Translations under genes and position numbers: made by a program
Notes under the pieces: model-generated
What the model was told of the DNA's origin: nothing
Database searches by the model: none
Seen by the model: only the letters and a program-made list of their open reading frames with translations
Source: Paenibacillus cymbidii
Lineage (GTDB): Bacteria; Bacillota; Bacilli; Paenibacillales; NBRC-103111
Assembly (NCBI RefSeq): GCF_004764705.1
Contig: NZ_SHLX01000004.1
Location: 124,001-188,000, forward strand
Length of the DNA: 64,000 nt
Direction of reading: 5' to 3'
Shown here: piece by piece, positions 33,889-43,502 of the stretch
Numbering within the stretch: position 1 is the first letter of the stretch
Layout: every line of letters starts with the position of its first letter

Positions 33889-36078
33889 ATGTCGATGTTT
33901 GATCGGCTTCCTAACGCCATTGCCGCGCAATTGTCAGGGGAGCTGCTGTTTTGCGCCGGCACGGATTTGCTCGGCGACGGCCGCTTCGGCGAACAATGGC
34001 TCGCGCTCACCGAACAGGAGGCGACGGTGTGGACGCAAAGCGGGGAGCTTGTGCTCCGCGTAGCGGTTGCGGAAGTGTCGGACGCGCGGGCGGTGACCGG
34101 CATCGGCGGCGGCGCGCTGCTGGCAGATACCGAAAGCGGCCCCGTCGTTCTGCTGCGTTATACCGCCACGCTGGGGTCCGTCTTCGGTTTTGCCGCCAAG
34201 CTGCTGGCCGCCGTCGCCAAAGACGAAGAGCGGCCGGCTCCTTCGGAGAAAGACATGCCGCGGCTTTGCCCGAAATGCCGCACCCCGCTGCGCGAAGGCT
34301 CGAATACGTGCCCGGTCTGCAAAAACAACGGGAAAGTGATCGTGCGGATGCTGCGCTATACGAAACCGTATAAGCTGCAGATGACTGCCGCGGCCGTGCT
34401 TCTGCTCATCACGACGCTGGTCGAGCTGGTGCCGCCATACTTGACCAAGGTGCTGCTCGACGATGTATTGCAGCCGCGCGGTCCGGTGTCCGCGCTGTTT
34501 GCGGTCGTGTCGGGGCTGGCCGCCACGCTCGTTGTGCTCGCAGCGATGCAGACAGTGCGCGGGCTGATCGGCGTCTGGGTCGGCTCGAAGCTGATGGGCG
34601 ACCTGAGGCGCGACGTGTATGACGCATTGATGCGGCTGTCGCTGTCCTTCTTCGACCGGCGCCAAACGTCGCAGTTCATCGCCCGCGTCAACAGCGACTC
34701 GGAGGCGATGCGCCAGTTTATGACCGACGGCGTCATTTGGGTGGCGGGGGAAACGCTGCGGGTGGCCGCCATTTTTATCATTATGTTCAACCTCAACTGG
34801 AAGCTGACGCTGCTCGCGCTGCTGCCGATGCCGGTGATGGTCGTCGTTTCGATGACGCTTTGGCCGATGATCGGGCGGCGGTGGTACCAGCAGTGGCGAT
34901 CGATTTTTCGCTTGAACGTGCTTGTCGGCGATTCGCTGCAAGGCATTCGCGTCGTAAAGGCATTCGGCCAGGAACCCGTGGAAATGGCGCGCTACGAAGG
35001 AGCCAACCGCGATGTCGTGCGCAACAACATTCGGATCGAAGGGCTGTGGCAAGGGATGTTTCCGCTGTTTTCGCTGGTGGCCGGCGCCGGTACGACGCTG
35101 ATTTGGTTCTACGGCGGCCGCTCCGTGCTGCAGGACAGCATGTCGCTTGGCGGGATGATGGCGCTGATCGCTTATCTCGCGATGTTGTTCGGACCGCTGC
35201 AGTGGGTCAGCCAAATGATCAACTGGGCGAGTCACGCGCTGTCGGCAGGCGACCGCGTGTTCGAAATTATGGACACCCCGTCCGAGGTGCCGGATACCGC
35301 CGAGCCGAAACCGATCGGGCGTGTATACGGCGATGTTTCGTTTCGCAGTGTAACATACGGTTACGAAAAGCATCATCCGGTCATCAAAGATATCGCGCTC
35401 GACGTGAAGGCGGGGGAGATGATCGGGCTGGTCGGGCACTCCGGCGCCGGCAAATCGACGTTCATCAACTTGATTTGCCGGTTCTACGATCCCGATGATG
35501 GCAGCGTGACGATCGACGGCGTCGATCTGCGTCTGATCGGCCAATCGGATTTGCGCAAGCAGATCGGCGTTGTGCTGCAGGAGACCTTCCTGTTTGACGG
35601 CACGATCGCGGAGAACATCGCCTACTCGAAGCCGGACGCAACGCCGGAGGACATTATGCGTGCCGCCAAAATCGCCAACGCCCACGATTTTATCGTCCGG
35701 CTGCCGGATGGGTACGATACGCGCGTCGGCGAACGCGGCCACCGGTTGTCGGGAGGCGAAAAGCAGCGCGTGTCGATCGCCCGCGCGGTCATTCACGATC
35801 CGCGCATCCTCATTCTCGACGAGGCGACGGCGTCCGTCGATACGGAAACCGAGCGGCAAATCCAGGAGGCGATTTCGCGGCTTGTCAAAGGGCGGACGAC
35901 GTTCGCCATTGCGCACCGGCTGTCGACGCTTCGCGGGGCCGACCGGCTCGTCGTGCTGGAACGCGGCCGCATCGTCGAAGTCGGCACGCACGAGGCGCTG
36001 CTGGAGCGGGAAGGCGTGTATTTCAAGCTGGTCGAGGCGCAGAAGGAAACGTCCAAAATCAAAGGGGTGGAAGGCTGA
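33889..36078 (+). CDS. ABC exporter with N-terminal zinc-ribbon extension
   Basis: This 729-residue protein has an N-terminal soluble domain of about 120 residues. Then comes a zinc ribbon, CPKC and CPVC with ten residues between the pairs (Cys127, 130, 141, 144). A six-helix ABC membrane domain (about 155-445) and a nucleotide-binding domain follow. Walker A is GHSGAGKST (Lys522), signature LSGGEKQR, Walker B ILILDEATASVD. ATG 33889 follows GGGAGG. It overlaps the DUF1854 gene by one base. Exporters of this group are paired with DUF1854 proteins in other bacteria; the cargo is not established. A homodimer is expected because only one half-transporter is encoded. Confidence 0.85.
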   Translation: MSMFDRLPNAIAAQLSGELLFCAGTDLLGDGRFGEQWLALTEQEATVWTQSGELVLRVAVAEVSDARAVTGIGGGALLADTESGPVVLLRYTATLGSVFGFAAKLLAAVAKDEERPAPSEKDMPRLCPKCRTPLREGSNTCPVCKNNGKVIVRMLRYTKPYKLQMTAAAVLLLITTLVELVPPYLTKVLLDDVLQPRGPVSALFAVVSGLAATLVVLAAMQTVRGLIGVWVGSKLMGDLRRDVYDALMRLSLSFFDRRQTSQFIARVNSDSEAMRQFMTDGVIWVAGETLRVAAIFIIMFNLNWKLTLLALLPMPVMVVVSMTLWPMIGRRWYQQWRSIFRLNVLVGDSLQGIRVVKAFGQEPVEMARYEGANRDVVRNNIRIEGLWQGMFPLFSLVAGAGTTLIWFYGGRSVLQDSMSLGGMMALIAYLAMLFGPLQWVSQMINWASHALSAGDRVFEIMDTPSEVPDTAEPKPIGRVYGDVSFRSVTYGYEKHHPVIKDIALDVKAGEMIGLVGHSGAGKSTFINLICRFYDPDDGSVTIDGVDLRLIGQSDLRKQIGVVLQETFLFDGTIAENIAYSKPDATPEDIMRAAKIANAHDFIVRLPDGYDTRVGERGHRLSGGEKQRVSIARAVIHDPRILILDEATASVDTETERQIQEAISRLVKGRTTFAIAHRLSTLRGADRLVVLERGRIVEVGTHEALLEREGVYFKLVEAQKETSKIKGVEG

Positions 36079-36584
36079 TGGGCGATTCGCGCGATCCTTA
36101 CGAAATTGCGATGCTGGACCCGGACCGGCTGTCGTTCAGCCGCGGTCCGGGCGGCGTGCTGCAGGCCGTCGTCTCCGGGAACGCGTACCGCGAAGTTGTC
36201 GTTTACCGCGCGTTTCCGTTTACTTATGCGACCCGCTACATTTCGATCCGGCAAGTTTCGGGCGATGAAATCGGCGTCGTCCGCGACATCGCCGAGCTTG
36301 ACGAAGAAAGCCGAGCGGAGCTGCTTCACGAGCTGCAGCTGCGCTATTTTATGCCGATCGTTACGCGCGTCGACAGCGTCAAGCAAAAAAACGACTTGTG
36401 GATCTGGGAGCTGCAGACGAACCGCGGCCCGACGCGGTTTGCGATGCGCAATTTGCACGAATATACGCAGTTCCCCGGCGGCAATCGCCTCATCCTGACC
36501 GACATGACCGGCAAACGGTGCGAAATCGGAGACTGGACGGCGCTGGACGGCCACAGCCGCAAACAGCTGAAAGATATTTTGTGA
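36078..36584 (+). CDS. DUF1854-domain protein
   Basis: This 168-residue cytoplasmic protein matches the DUF1854 pattern: an opening REVVVYRAFPFTYATRYISI, then IAELDEESRAELLHELQLRYFMPIVTRV, WELQTNRGPTRFAMRN and a C-terminal DGHSRKQLKDIL. The function of the family is unknown, but it is regularly found beside an ABC exporter, as here. The ATG overlaps the exporter stop (TGATG), so the two are made in a fixed ratio. A terminator follows. Confidence 0.82.
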   Translation: MGDSRDPYEIAMLDPDRLSFSRGPGGVLQAVVSGNAYREVVVYRAFPFTYATRYISIRQVSGDEIGVVRDIAELDEESRAELLHELQLRYFMPIVTRVDSVKQKNDLWIWELQTNRGPTRFAMRNLHEYTQFPGGNRLILTDMTGKRCEIGDWTALDGHSRKQLKDIL

Positions 36585-36612
36585 GCGGAATCGGGGGTAA
36601 GGGAGGCAATCA

Positions 36613-36637
36613 AGTCCGCGTTTATCGCGGGCTTTTT
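36613..36637 (+). terminator. Intrinsic terminator after the exporter-DUF1854 operon
   Basis: GTCCGCG at 36614-36620 pairs with CGCGGGC at 36626-36632 (one G-T wobble) and is followed by TTTTT. Confidence 0.85.
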
Positions 36638-36686
36638 AGCCTATCGGAAAGGATGAAATCCGGCCCTGCGCACCGCGATTGGCCAC

Positions 36687-36906
36687 GGCATCACGCCGGG
36701 TCGGGGAAATCAAAATAGGCAATGAAAAATGGCTTATTTGCCCGATTTGGCCCGCCTCGACGGAAATAGCCAGTGAAAACATGGCTTATTTGCTTCGCCA
36801 TACCCCTAATCGGGCATTTTTACCGAAATAACCAGTGATTTCACTGGCTATTTTGGAGGGCGTGCCTGTTTTGGGGAAATAAGCAATAAAATAGGGACTA
36901 TTTTTT
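36687..36906 (+). repeat. Intergenic four-hairpin repeat element, copy A
   Basis: Four related modules start at 36712, 36763, 36825 and 36876. Each begins (G)AAATARSCA and ends near TGGCTATTT, so each can fold as a hairpin; module 3 contains the perfect palindrome CCAGTGATTTCACTGG. Copy B at 44589 has the same four modules, order, orientation and spacing (about 51, 62 and 51 bases). The remaining 160 bases up to the DHFR remnant show no gene. Confidence 0.75.
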
Positions 36907-37071
36907 CAGGGAGCTTCATCGGAGCGGCATAAAAAGCGAATTTGTTAGTTGGTGGAGGGAGAATACCGCGTTTTGTGAGACGTGTCTGCTTCGTGAGGGA
37001 GCGGGAGCGAAGAGCGGGGGTTGGAGAAACGCCAGCGACTTTTCTAACATGAAAAAAAATCTTCCTGTCCT

Positions 37072-37468
37072 GTCGATTGCGGCGGGTGGAGTTTTCCCTT
37101 CGCCAATGAACAGTATTTTTCGTACAAAGTCGAAGAAATTTTTTCCTGCGACGCCCTTCTTTTGGGGCGCGTTACTTATCAAGGTTTTCCAGATGCCTGG
37201 CCTTCAAGGACGGATGAACACGGTTTCGCCGATCGGATGAACAGCCTGCCGAAATATGTGGCGACAACAACTTTGGAGCATCTGGCGTGGAACCATCGAC
37301 GAGCTGCGGCTGATGATTCATCCCATCGTCATAGGGAATGGAAAACGTCTTTTTAAAGAAGGAATCCCGCGGCAAGAGCTTAAGCTCATTGAATTGCAAA
37401 GGTTTGATACGGGAGTCGTTGTGCTGACGTATGAGCCGGTGAGAAGAGGCACGAATTCGGACTTGTGA
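37072..37468 (+). pseudogene. DHFR/RibD C-terminal-domain family remnant
   Basis: One frame from about 37072 reads GGWSFPFANEQYFSYK, then CDALLLGRVTYQGF and MNSLPKYVATTTLEHLAWN, which is the middle of a dihydrofolate reductase-like protein of the YwjB/RibD type. Near 37295 the match jumps to another frame with IDELRLMIHPIVIGNGKRLF and ends at 37468. The N-terminus is absent and roughly 35-40 codons are missing at the junction, so the gene is dead. Confidence 0.78.
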
Positions 37469-37506
37469 TGGAATCGATTTGAGGTATTCTATTTATCGCA
37501 AAGAGT

Positions 37507-37535
37507 TTGATAATGATATTCATTATCAATAAAAT
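37507..37535 (+). promoter_or_regulatory. Fur-box promoter of the AraC regulator gene
   Basis: TTGATA (37507-37512) and TAAAAT (37530-37535) are spaced by 17 bases. A perfect Fur palindrome, TGATAATGATATTCATTATCA at 37508-37528 (first base excluded: GATAATGATATTCATTATC), covers the spacer, so iron-loaded Fur should block RNA polymerase. Confidence 0.85.
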
Positions 37536-37576
37536 GGAGGGGGTATTTAGCAAATGAATCCGTGGAGTGATCCGAT

Positions 37577-38404
37577 ATGGCGTACTTATACGAGCAACTG
37601 GCGAATGAATTTTTAAAACTGCCTGTCGATGTATATGGCGTCTTCCGATCAGCCAAGGAAGCGAATCAAATTTTCAGCGGTCATGTCCGCCAACCAACCT
37701 CCAAATGCGCCATTCTGATCGGACTGAGGGGGCAAGCCGACTTTATATTCAACGAAACGGAATGCCATCGGCTGACGCCCGGCCGCGGGTTTGTCGGCGC
37801 GCTGGACAAGCGATTGGAAATTCGCACAGGGGATGAGGGCTTCGAATATTTCCTCATTCATTATTTGCCCGCGTCTGTAGAAGCGTTGAACACGAAGCTG
37901 TTGACTGAAATATCGCTGTTCCATGTCGAGCTTGCTTCCGAATTGCTGCAAGTGCAGGAGCAGTTGCTGCGCGTTGCTTCCGTACCGGACAGCATGGGCA
38001 TTCTGGAGAAGAAAAGCCTGTTCTACCGGATGCTGTATATGCTGCTCCAATCGCAACGCGATCTGCAAAATCAGGGGAGCTCCGCGCTCGTCGACGATGC
38101 TGTCGCTTACATCCAGACGCATTATGCGGAGCCGCTAACGCTGGACAAGCTTGCGGCGCGTTTTCAGATGAAGGGAAAATATTTCTCCTACCTGTTCCAC
38201 AAATATACGGGAATCGCCCCGATTGATTACCTGATTCGTTATCGGATGAATCGGGCGATGGAACTGCTTTTTTCTACGGACGTCAGCATTCATGAAATTG
38301 CCGAAGCGGTAGGTTATGCCGATCCGAATTATTTCAGCCGAATATATCGCGTGCACGCCGGCATGCCGCCCAAACAAAGCAGAGCCCAGCAGCGAATGCG
38401 CTAG
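37577..38404 (+). CDS. Fur-regulated AraC-family activator (Btr-like)
   Basis: This 275-residue regulator has an N-terminal AraC-type sensor domain (about residues 10-105) and a C-terminal double helix-turn-helix (about 175-272; LDKLAARFQMKGKYFSYLFHKY and IHEIAEAVGYADPNYFSRIY). GTGGAG lies upstream of the ATG. The Fur box in its promoter, and a Fur-controlled binding-protein gene just downstream, match the Btr scheme, in which a siderophore-sensing AraC protein activates uptake. The gene appears intact although its target genes are broken. Confidence 0.85.
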   Translation: MAYLYEQLANEFLKLPVDVYGVFRSAKEANQIFSGHVRQPTSKCAILIGLRGQADFIFNETECHRLTPGRGFVGALDKRLEIRTGDEGFEYFLIHYLPASVEALNTKLLTEISLFHVELASELLQVQEQLLRVASVPDSMGILEKKSLFYRMLYMLLQSQRDLQNQGSSALVDDAVAYIQTHYAEPLTLDKLAARFQMKGKYFSYLFHKYTGIAPIDYLIRYRMNRAMELLFSTDVSIHEIAEAVGYADPNYFSRIYRVHAGMPPKQSRAQQRMR

Positions 38405-38471
38405 CACGTTTGCAGAAATTGTCCAGATATGTTTGGGGAAATCCTCTATTCCTTTTCGGGAAGCCTGTTTG

Positions 38472-38504
38472 TATACTGTGAGAGTAATATTGATAATCAT
38501 TATC
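38472..38504 (+). promoter_or_regulatory. Fur-box promoter of the siderophore-binding protein gene
   Basis: TATACT at 38472-38477 is the -10 candidate. AATATTGATAATCATTATC at 38486-38504 matches the 19-bp Fur consensus at 17 positions, over the start of transcription. The -35 is poor, which suits activation by the upstream AraC protein. Confidence 0.75.
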
Positions 38505-38540
38505 ATATCAAAATCACACAAACAGGGCAGGGGAACAAGG

Positions 38541-39382
38541 ATGAGAAGAAGTATACTGGGAATTATGATGTTGGCGATTGTGCTGGTGATGTCTTCATGC
38601 GGATCGGGGTCCGGAGGGACGAAGGATGGAGGCGCGTCGCCGAGCGTCGCCCCGCAATCGGTTAAACCGTCGCCGGAGCCAACAAAATCGGCCTTTCCTC
38701 GCGATATCACGAGTGCCGGCAAAACGCTGACGATTCAGAAGCAGCCGCTGAAGGTAGGCGTAGCATCCTGGACATTTATGGAAATGATGTTTCTGTTCGA
38801 CGTGCCTTCGGTCGGCTTGACGGTTCCGTTCGCCGCGGCAAAATCGTCGTTGGAATCGGAAGTGTACAAGCCTTACGCCGACAAATTCAAGGAATTGAAG
38901 GTTGTGGGTGAAAGCGCCCAGGTGAATCTGGAATCGATGCTCGCCTATGCGCCGGACGTTATTGTGGCGGGGAGCAAGACGAACGCCGCGATCAAGGATC
39001 AACTGGAGAAAATTGCCCCGACCGTATGGGTCGACGAGGAAAAAATCAATGTCCGTCAAGATTGAGCGCCGATTCGCTTCCTCAGTATTACAAAGGGCTT
39101 GGCCTGACGCCTCCATCCGATAAAGGCTTGGCGGCCACGGCAATGATTACGCTGGAAGGCTTAAGCGCCATCAATCCGGATCATCTTGTCCTCGGTTACT
39201 TTAATTGGACGGATAAGTCTCTCCCCGCGCTTACTGACGATTGGCAGAAGAGCGAGGTCTGGAAAAGCCTTAAAGCGGTCAAAAACAATCGCGTTTACGG
39301 AATCAATGGCGAGCTTGCTCTCGGCATCGGCCCGATCGGCCAAACGTACGGGATTGATGCAGTCGTTAATGCCATGAAATAA
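38541..39382 (+). pseudogene. Iron-siderophore-binding lipoprotein, internal deletion and frameshift
   Basis: The first frame (38541-39065) gives a signal peptide with lipobox Cys20 (LVMSSC), a Pro/Ser tether and the N-terminal lobe of an FhuD/FeuA-like binding protein (LESMLAYAPDVIVAGSK). It stops after INVRQD. The C-terminal lobe continues in another frame to 39382: DSLPQYYKGLGLTPPSDKG, then INPDHLVLGYFN and KAVKNNRVYGINGELALG. The segment between the lobes, about 70-80 codons in relatives, is missing at about 39062. The ATG follows AGGGGAACAAGG. A truncated lipoprotein should not bind siderophore. Confidence 0.82.
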
Positions 39383-39503
39383 ATGTCCGAGTAAACAGGC
39401 GCACCCGTAGGTGTGTATGGAAGCCCCGAAGATGCGCCTGAGCGGGTTTTCAGACACGCCCTGGCCGGGATGTGCCTGTTTGCATGAGAGGGGAGAACGG
39501 GAG

Positions 39504-42500
39504 TTGGCTGAAGCAAGAGCAACGAGAAGCGCAAAAGAAGCCCCGCCGCTCAAACGGCTGTTGTCCTTCCTGGGCAAGCGGCGGATGTTGTTGATCGCGG
39601 GGGCTGTTCTGGCTGTATTTTCGACTGCGCTCCGCCTTGTTCCTTATCTGATTGTGTACCTCATTGCCGAGAAAGTGCTCGGCGCAGGGGAAGGATGGCT
39701 GCAAAGCCAGTCTTATTTGGTGCTGGGCTCGGCTGCGCTTGCGGCGATACTGGGCAAAAGCTGGCTGTTCGCACAGGCGACGAAGTTCGCGCATTATGCC
39801 GCTTTTCCGGTGCTGTACGACATTCGCATCGCGCTCGCAAGGAAGCTGGCGACGCTGCCGCTCGGTTTTTTTCAGGTAATTGACACGGCCCGGATCAAAA
39901 ACACGATGAATGAAAAAGTGGAGCGGCTGGAGCGCGGCATCGCCCATTTTATTCCCGATATGACGGCTTCGACAGCCGTGCCTCTTCTGACAGTGGCCGC
40001 CATGCTCGCGGTCGATTGGCGGATGGGGATGGCAGCCTTATTGTATGTGACGGTCGTGTATTTCAGCTTCAAGTGGGTGGTTGGCAGGCTCAAGGTGTTG
40101 GGCCCCGGGCTCCAGCAGCAGCAGGTTCGGGTGATTAGGATGGTGCTGCATTATGTTTACGGCATGAAGGTCATCAAGACATTCGCCCGTTCCGAGGAAA
40201 GCTGCGACGAGTTCCGCGCTGTCATCGAAGACACTTCGGCGAACATGAAAGCGATCAACCTGGTTATGCTGCGGTACAAAGGGGTGGTCGTGGGCTTGTC
40301 GCGGGCCGGCTTGCTGTTCGTTGTTCCTGCGGGCATCTGGTTGTACGCGGCTGGAAGTCTGACGATTCCGGTGTTCGTCTTTTTCGTGCTGATGACGCTG
40401 AGCTTCGGCAAAACGGTATTCAACGCGGTGCACAGCGGCAGTCATGCGATGGATACGGTCAAACAGAGCATGGAGAGTGTGACGGCATTTCTGAACGAGC
40501 CGTCGTTGGCGGAGCCTTTGCAGCCGCAAGTGCCGCAGCGTCATGATGTACGGTTCGAAGACGTCGCGTTTACTTATGACGGGTCAAGGCAGGTGCTCCG
40601 CAAGCTGTCGTTTGCGGCTGCGGAAGGCAAGGTGACTGCGCTGGTCGGAGCTTCGGTATCGGGCAAGTCGACGATTGTGCGTCTCGTGTCGCGTTTCAGG
40701 GATGTCGGCGGCGGGAAGGTAACGATCGGCGGGGTGGATGTGCGCGAGATGACCTCGTGGAGCTGGCCAAACAAGTGTCGTGCGTATTTCAGGAAGTGTT
40801 CCTGTTCAATGACACGGTGCTTGAAAATATTCGTATCGGCAAGCCGGGAGCGACGGACGCGGAGGTGATTGCCGCGGCGAAGACGGCTCGTTGCCACGAG
40901 TTTATTGCTGCGCTGCCGAACGGATACGGAACATTGCTTGGCGAAAATGGCGGGCGTCTCAGCGGCGGACAGCGGCAGCGGATCAGCATTGCGCGGGCGA
41001 TACTCAAGGATGCGCCGATTCTGCTGCTGGACGAAGCGACGGCATTCGTCGATGCGGAGAATGAGGCGCATATTCAGGAGGCGCTGTCCGAACTGCTGCA
41101 TCCGGCGGGCGGGAAACCGAAGACGCTGCTGGTAGTCGCTCACCGCCTGGGGTTTGCGCAGGCCGATCGAATTCTCGTGATGCACGAAGGCCAGGTAGAA
41201 GCGGCGGGAACGCATGAGGAGCTGCTTGCGGGCAACGCGCGTTATGCGGCGATGTGGCAAGCGTTCATCGCGGCCGAGCATGGGATCGCGCCGGAACGCG
41301 GGAACCGGATCGCGGCGGCAGAGGATGTTCGACGTGGGGATGAGGGACGCGGGCAAGCCGTTGCGGCGCCGGCTGCCGCAGCGGATGCAAGGGGAGAGGA
41401 CCAAGCTTATGCCGGACTGACGGGAGCGAGCGGCTATTGGCGCAAGCTGCTGCAGCTTGCGGGGACGGAGCGGGGGCACTTGCTGAGGGCGTGCCTGTAT
41501 CCGCTGATTGCCGGGCTGCTGATCAGCTGGACCACGCTTTCGGTAGCGCTTGTCATTGATTCGTTAGCCGAGTCGCAAATCGCAGCCGCATGGCGGTACG
41601 CCGGTTTACTGCTGCTGACACTTCTCGGGCAGATCGTGCTGATGAGCGCTTCCTTCCGAGGATTCGAGCGTTACGATCAGGCGGTCACCAAGCGGCTGCG
41701 CATTTATTTGGGGCAGCATCTGCGCAGGTTGCCGATGGGCTTCTTCCTGTCGCGGGAGGCAGGAACGATTCAGACGAGGCTGACGGACGATGTAGCGGGA
41801 ATTGCCGTTTACGATTCCATTGCCAGAGTGATTCGCGGATTGGTGGCGTCTTTGCTGCTGTTTTTCGTCATGGTATGGTTGGATTGGCGGCTTGCCTTGT
41901 GCGCTTTGCCGGGAGTACCGGTCTACTTGTGGATGACGTCGCAGATCAACCGCGTGTTTGACGAAACGATGAAACGGCAGACCGCGGCACGAACGGCGGC
42001 GAATAGCCGGATCATCGAGTATATCCAGGGGATTCCGCTGATTCGCTCCTTTGCTTCCGGCGATACGCGGTTTGATCGTTACGAAGCGGCGATGGCGGAA
42101 TATCGCGATGCGAATCTGTCCGTACAGAATCGGTTAACCCCGTACCAATCGTGGTACGATTCGGTGTTTGAGATCGGGTTTGCCGCGGTTTTGCTGGTTG
42201 GCAGCGCGCTGTATGCGGCAGGGACCCTGGAAGGCATGGCGCTGCTTTTGTTTATGATTGTGATGCCGGGCTTCCATGAGCCGATTCCGCTGCTCGACTA
42301 TACGATCTCCCGTCGTCATTATTTGGCTTCCGCGGGACGGTTGACGGAGGTTCTGGACGAGCCGCCGCTGAGCGAACCAAAGCGGGCGGACGAGCAGCGG
42401 CCGGCGGGTTTCGATGTGGAATTGCAGCAAGTCGGCTTCTCCTATAACAAGCAAGAGACGGGACAACCCTTGTCCGGAAAAACAATTAACGGCATTAGTT

Positions 42501-43160
42501 TGTTTATTCCCGCACGCAGCATGGTGGCGCTGGTTGGCCCGTCGGGGGGAGGGAAGACGACGCTGGGATGTGCAGGAAGGCGCTGTCCTCATTGGAGGCG
42601 CCGATGTGCGGCAGATGCGGATGGACACGCTGATGAAGCATATTTCCGTGGTGTTCCAGGATGTGTATCTGTTCCAGGATACGATAGGCAACAACATTCG
42701 CTATGGCCGTCCGGAAGCGACAACGGAAGAGATCAAGGCTGCTGCCCGGGCCGCGCGCTGCCATGATTTTATCGCCGCGCTGCCGCAGGGCTACGATACG
42801 CCGGTCGGCGAAGGCGGCTCGACGTTGTCCGGTGGCGAGAAGCAGCGTATCTCCATCGCCCGCGCGATGCTCAAGAACGCGCCGATCGTGCTGCTGGACG
42901 AAGCGACGGCCAGCATCGATCCCGAGAATGAAGCGGAAATCCAGGCGGCGCTTCGGGCCTTGTCGGCTGACAAAACGCTGATTGTCGTCGCCCATCGCCT
43001 CAACACGATTCAACATGCCGATCAGATTGTCGTGATCGAGCAGGGGCGCATCGTACAGAAGGGTACGCACGACGAGCTTTTTGCCGCCCAAGGTCTATAC
43101 CGCTCCTTCTGGGGGAAAAGCAGCCAGGCGCGAAACCAAACGTTTTCCAGTCGGGTTTGA
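39504..43160 (+). pseudogene. Fused double ABC (siderophore) transporter with two frame breaks
   Basis: The reading frames encode two ABC exporter-fold halves in one chain, resembling the YbtPQ/IrtAB siderophore importers. Half 1 has a membrane domain (39504 to about 40540) and an ATPase with GASVSGKST; LSGGQRQR and LLLDEATAFVD follow after a one-base-type frameshift at about 40755. An Ala-rich linker (about 41290-41420) leads into half 2 with no stop codon. Its ATPase begins GPSGGGKTT and resumes in another frame after about 42565 as RWDVQEGAV, with some 7-8 codons lost. LSGGEKQR and VLLDEATASID follow. The start is TTG 39504 after GAGGGG. Both breaks lie in ATPase domains, so the transporter is inactive unless they are sequence errors. 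Confidence 0.75.
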
Positions 43161-43180
43161 TTGCCTTGGAGAGACTATTA

Positions 43181-43219
43181 AAAACATGACTGAGAAAACA
43201 GCGCTCAGTCATGTTTTTT
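43181..43219. terminator. Bidirectional intrinsic terminator
   Basis: ACATGACTGAG (43184-43194) pairs perfectly with CTCAGTCATGT (43204-43214). AAAA precedes and TTTTT follows, so it serves both the iron locus on the plus strand and the CD3324-type gene on the minus strand. Confidence 0.88.
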
Positions 43220-43502
43220 GTAGTGGCAAATCAAGTTTGTTTTCACTTCCATAGACGATGGCTTTTATTCGCTCTTCACTGAGACAGTACAGCTCGGATA
43301 AGGTAGAAATCTCGTGCCCGGTTCTAAACTTGACTATGATTTCCAAATTGCGTTGTTCGAGTTCTTCCCGGATCCCGCTTTCTGTCCCCCATGATTTGCG
43401 TTCTGTACTGGGGATGTAGATGTGAGCTCCTTGAACATACTTCTGGATTTCTTTAACGAGGCTTTCCGGCAGCACCCGCTTGGCGTTTACATATTTGCTC
43501 AT
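43209..43502 (-). CDS. CD3324-family (Mor-like) DNA-binding protein
   Basis: This 97-residue protein opens KYVNAKRVLPESLVKEIQKYVQGAHIYIP (written here in part) and has a C-terminal helix-turn-helix, ISTLSELYCLSEERIKAIVYG, as in the CD3324 group related to the phage Mor activator domain. It is likely a small transcription regulator. Its start overlaps the stop of the upstream acetyltransferase gene by four bases, and the bidirectional terminator overlaps its 3' end. Confidence 0.75.
   Translation of the reverse strand: MSKYVNAKRVLPESLVKEIQKYVQGAHIYIPSTERKSWGTESGIREELEQRNLEIIVKFRTGHEISTLSELYCLSEERIKAIVYGSENKLDLPLQKT

Noticed and set aside
36916..37182. An 88-codon minus-strand frame over the DHFR remnant
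   Set aside because: It is antisense to a recognisable plus-strand remnant, lacks a ribosome site and resembles no family.
37555..37617. A 20-codon leader frame (starting MNPWSDPIW) overlapping the start of the Fur-regulated AraC gene
   Set aside because: The predicted transcription start near 37542 would fall inside its ribosome site, so translation is doubtful. It could still be a remnant of an alternative N-terminus.
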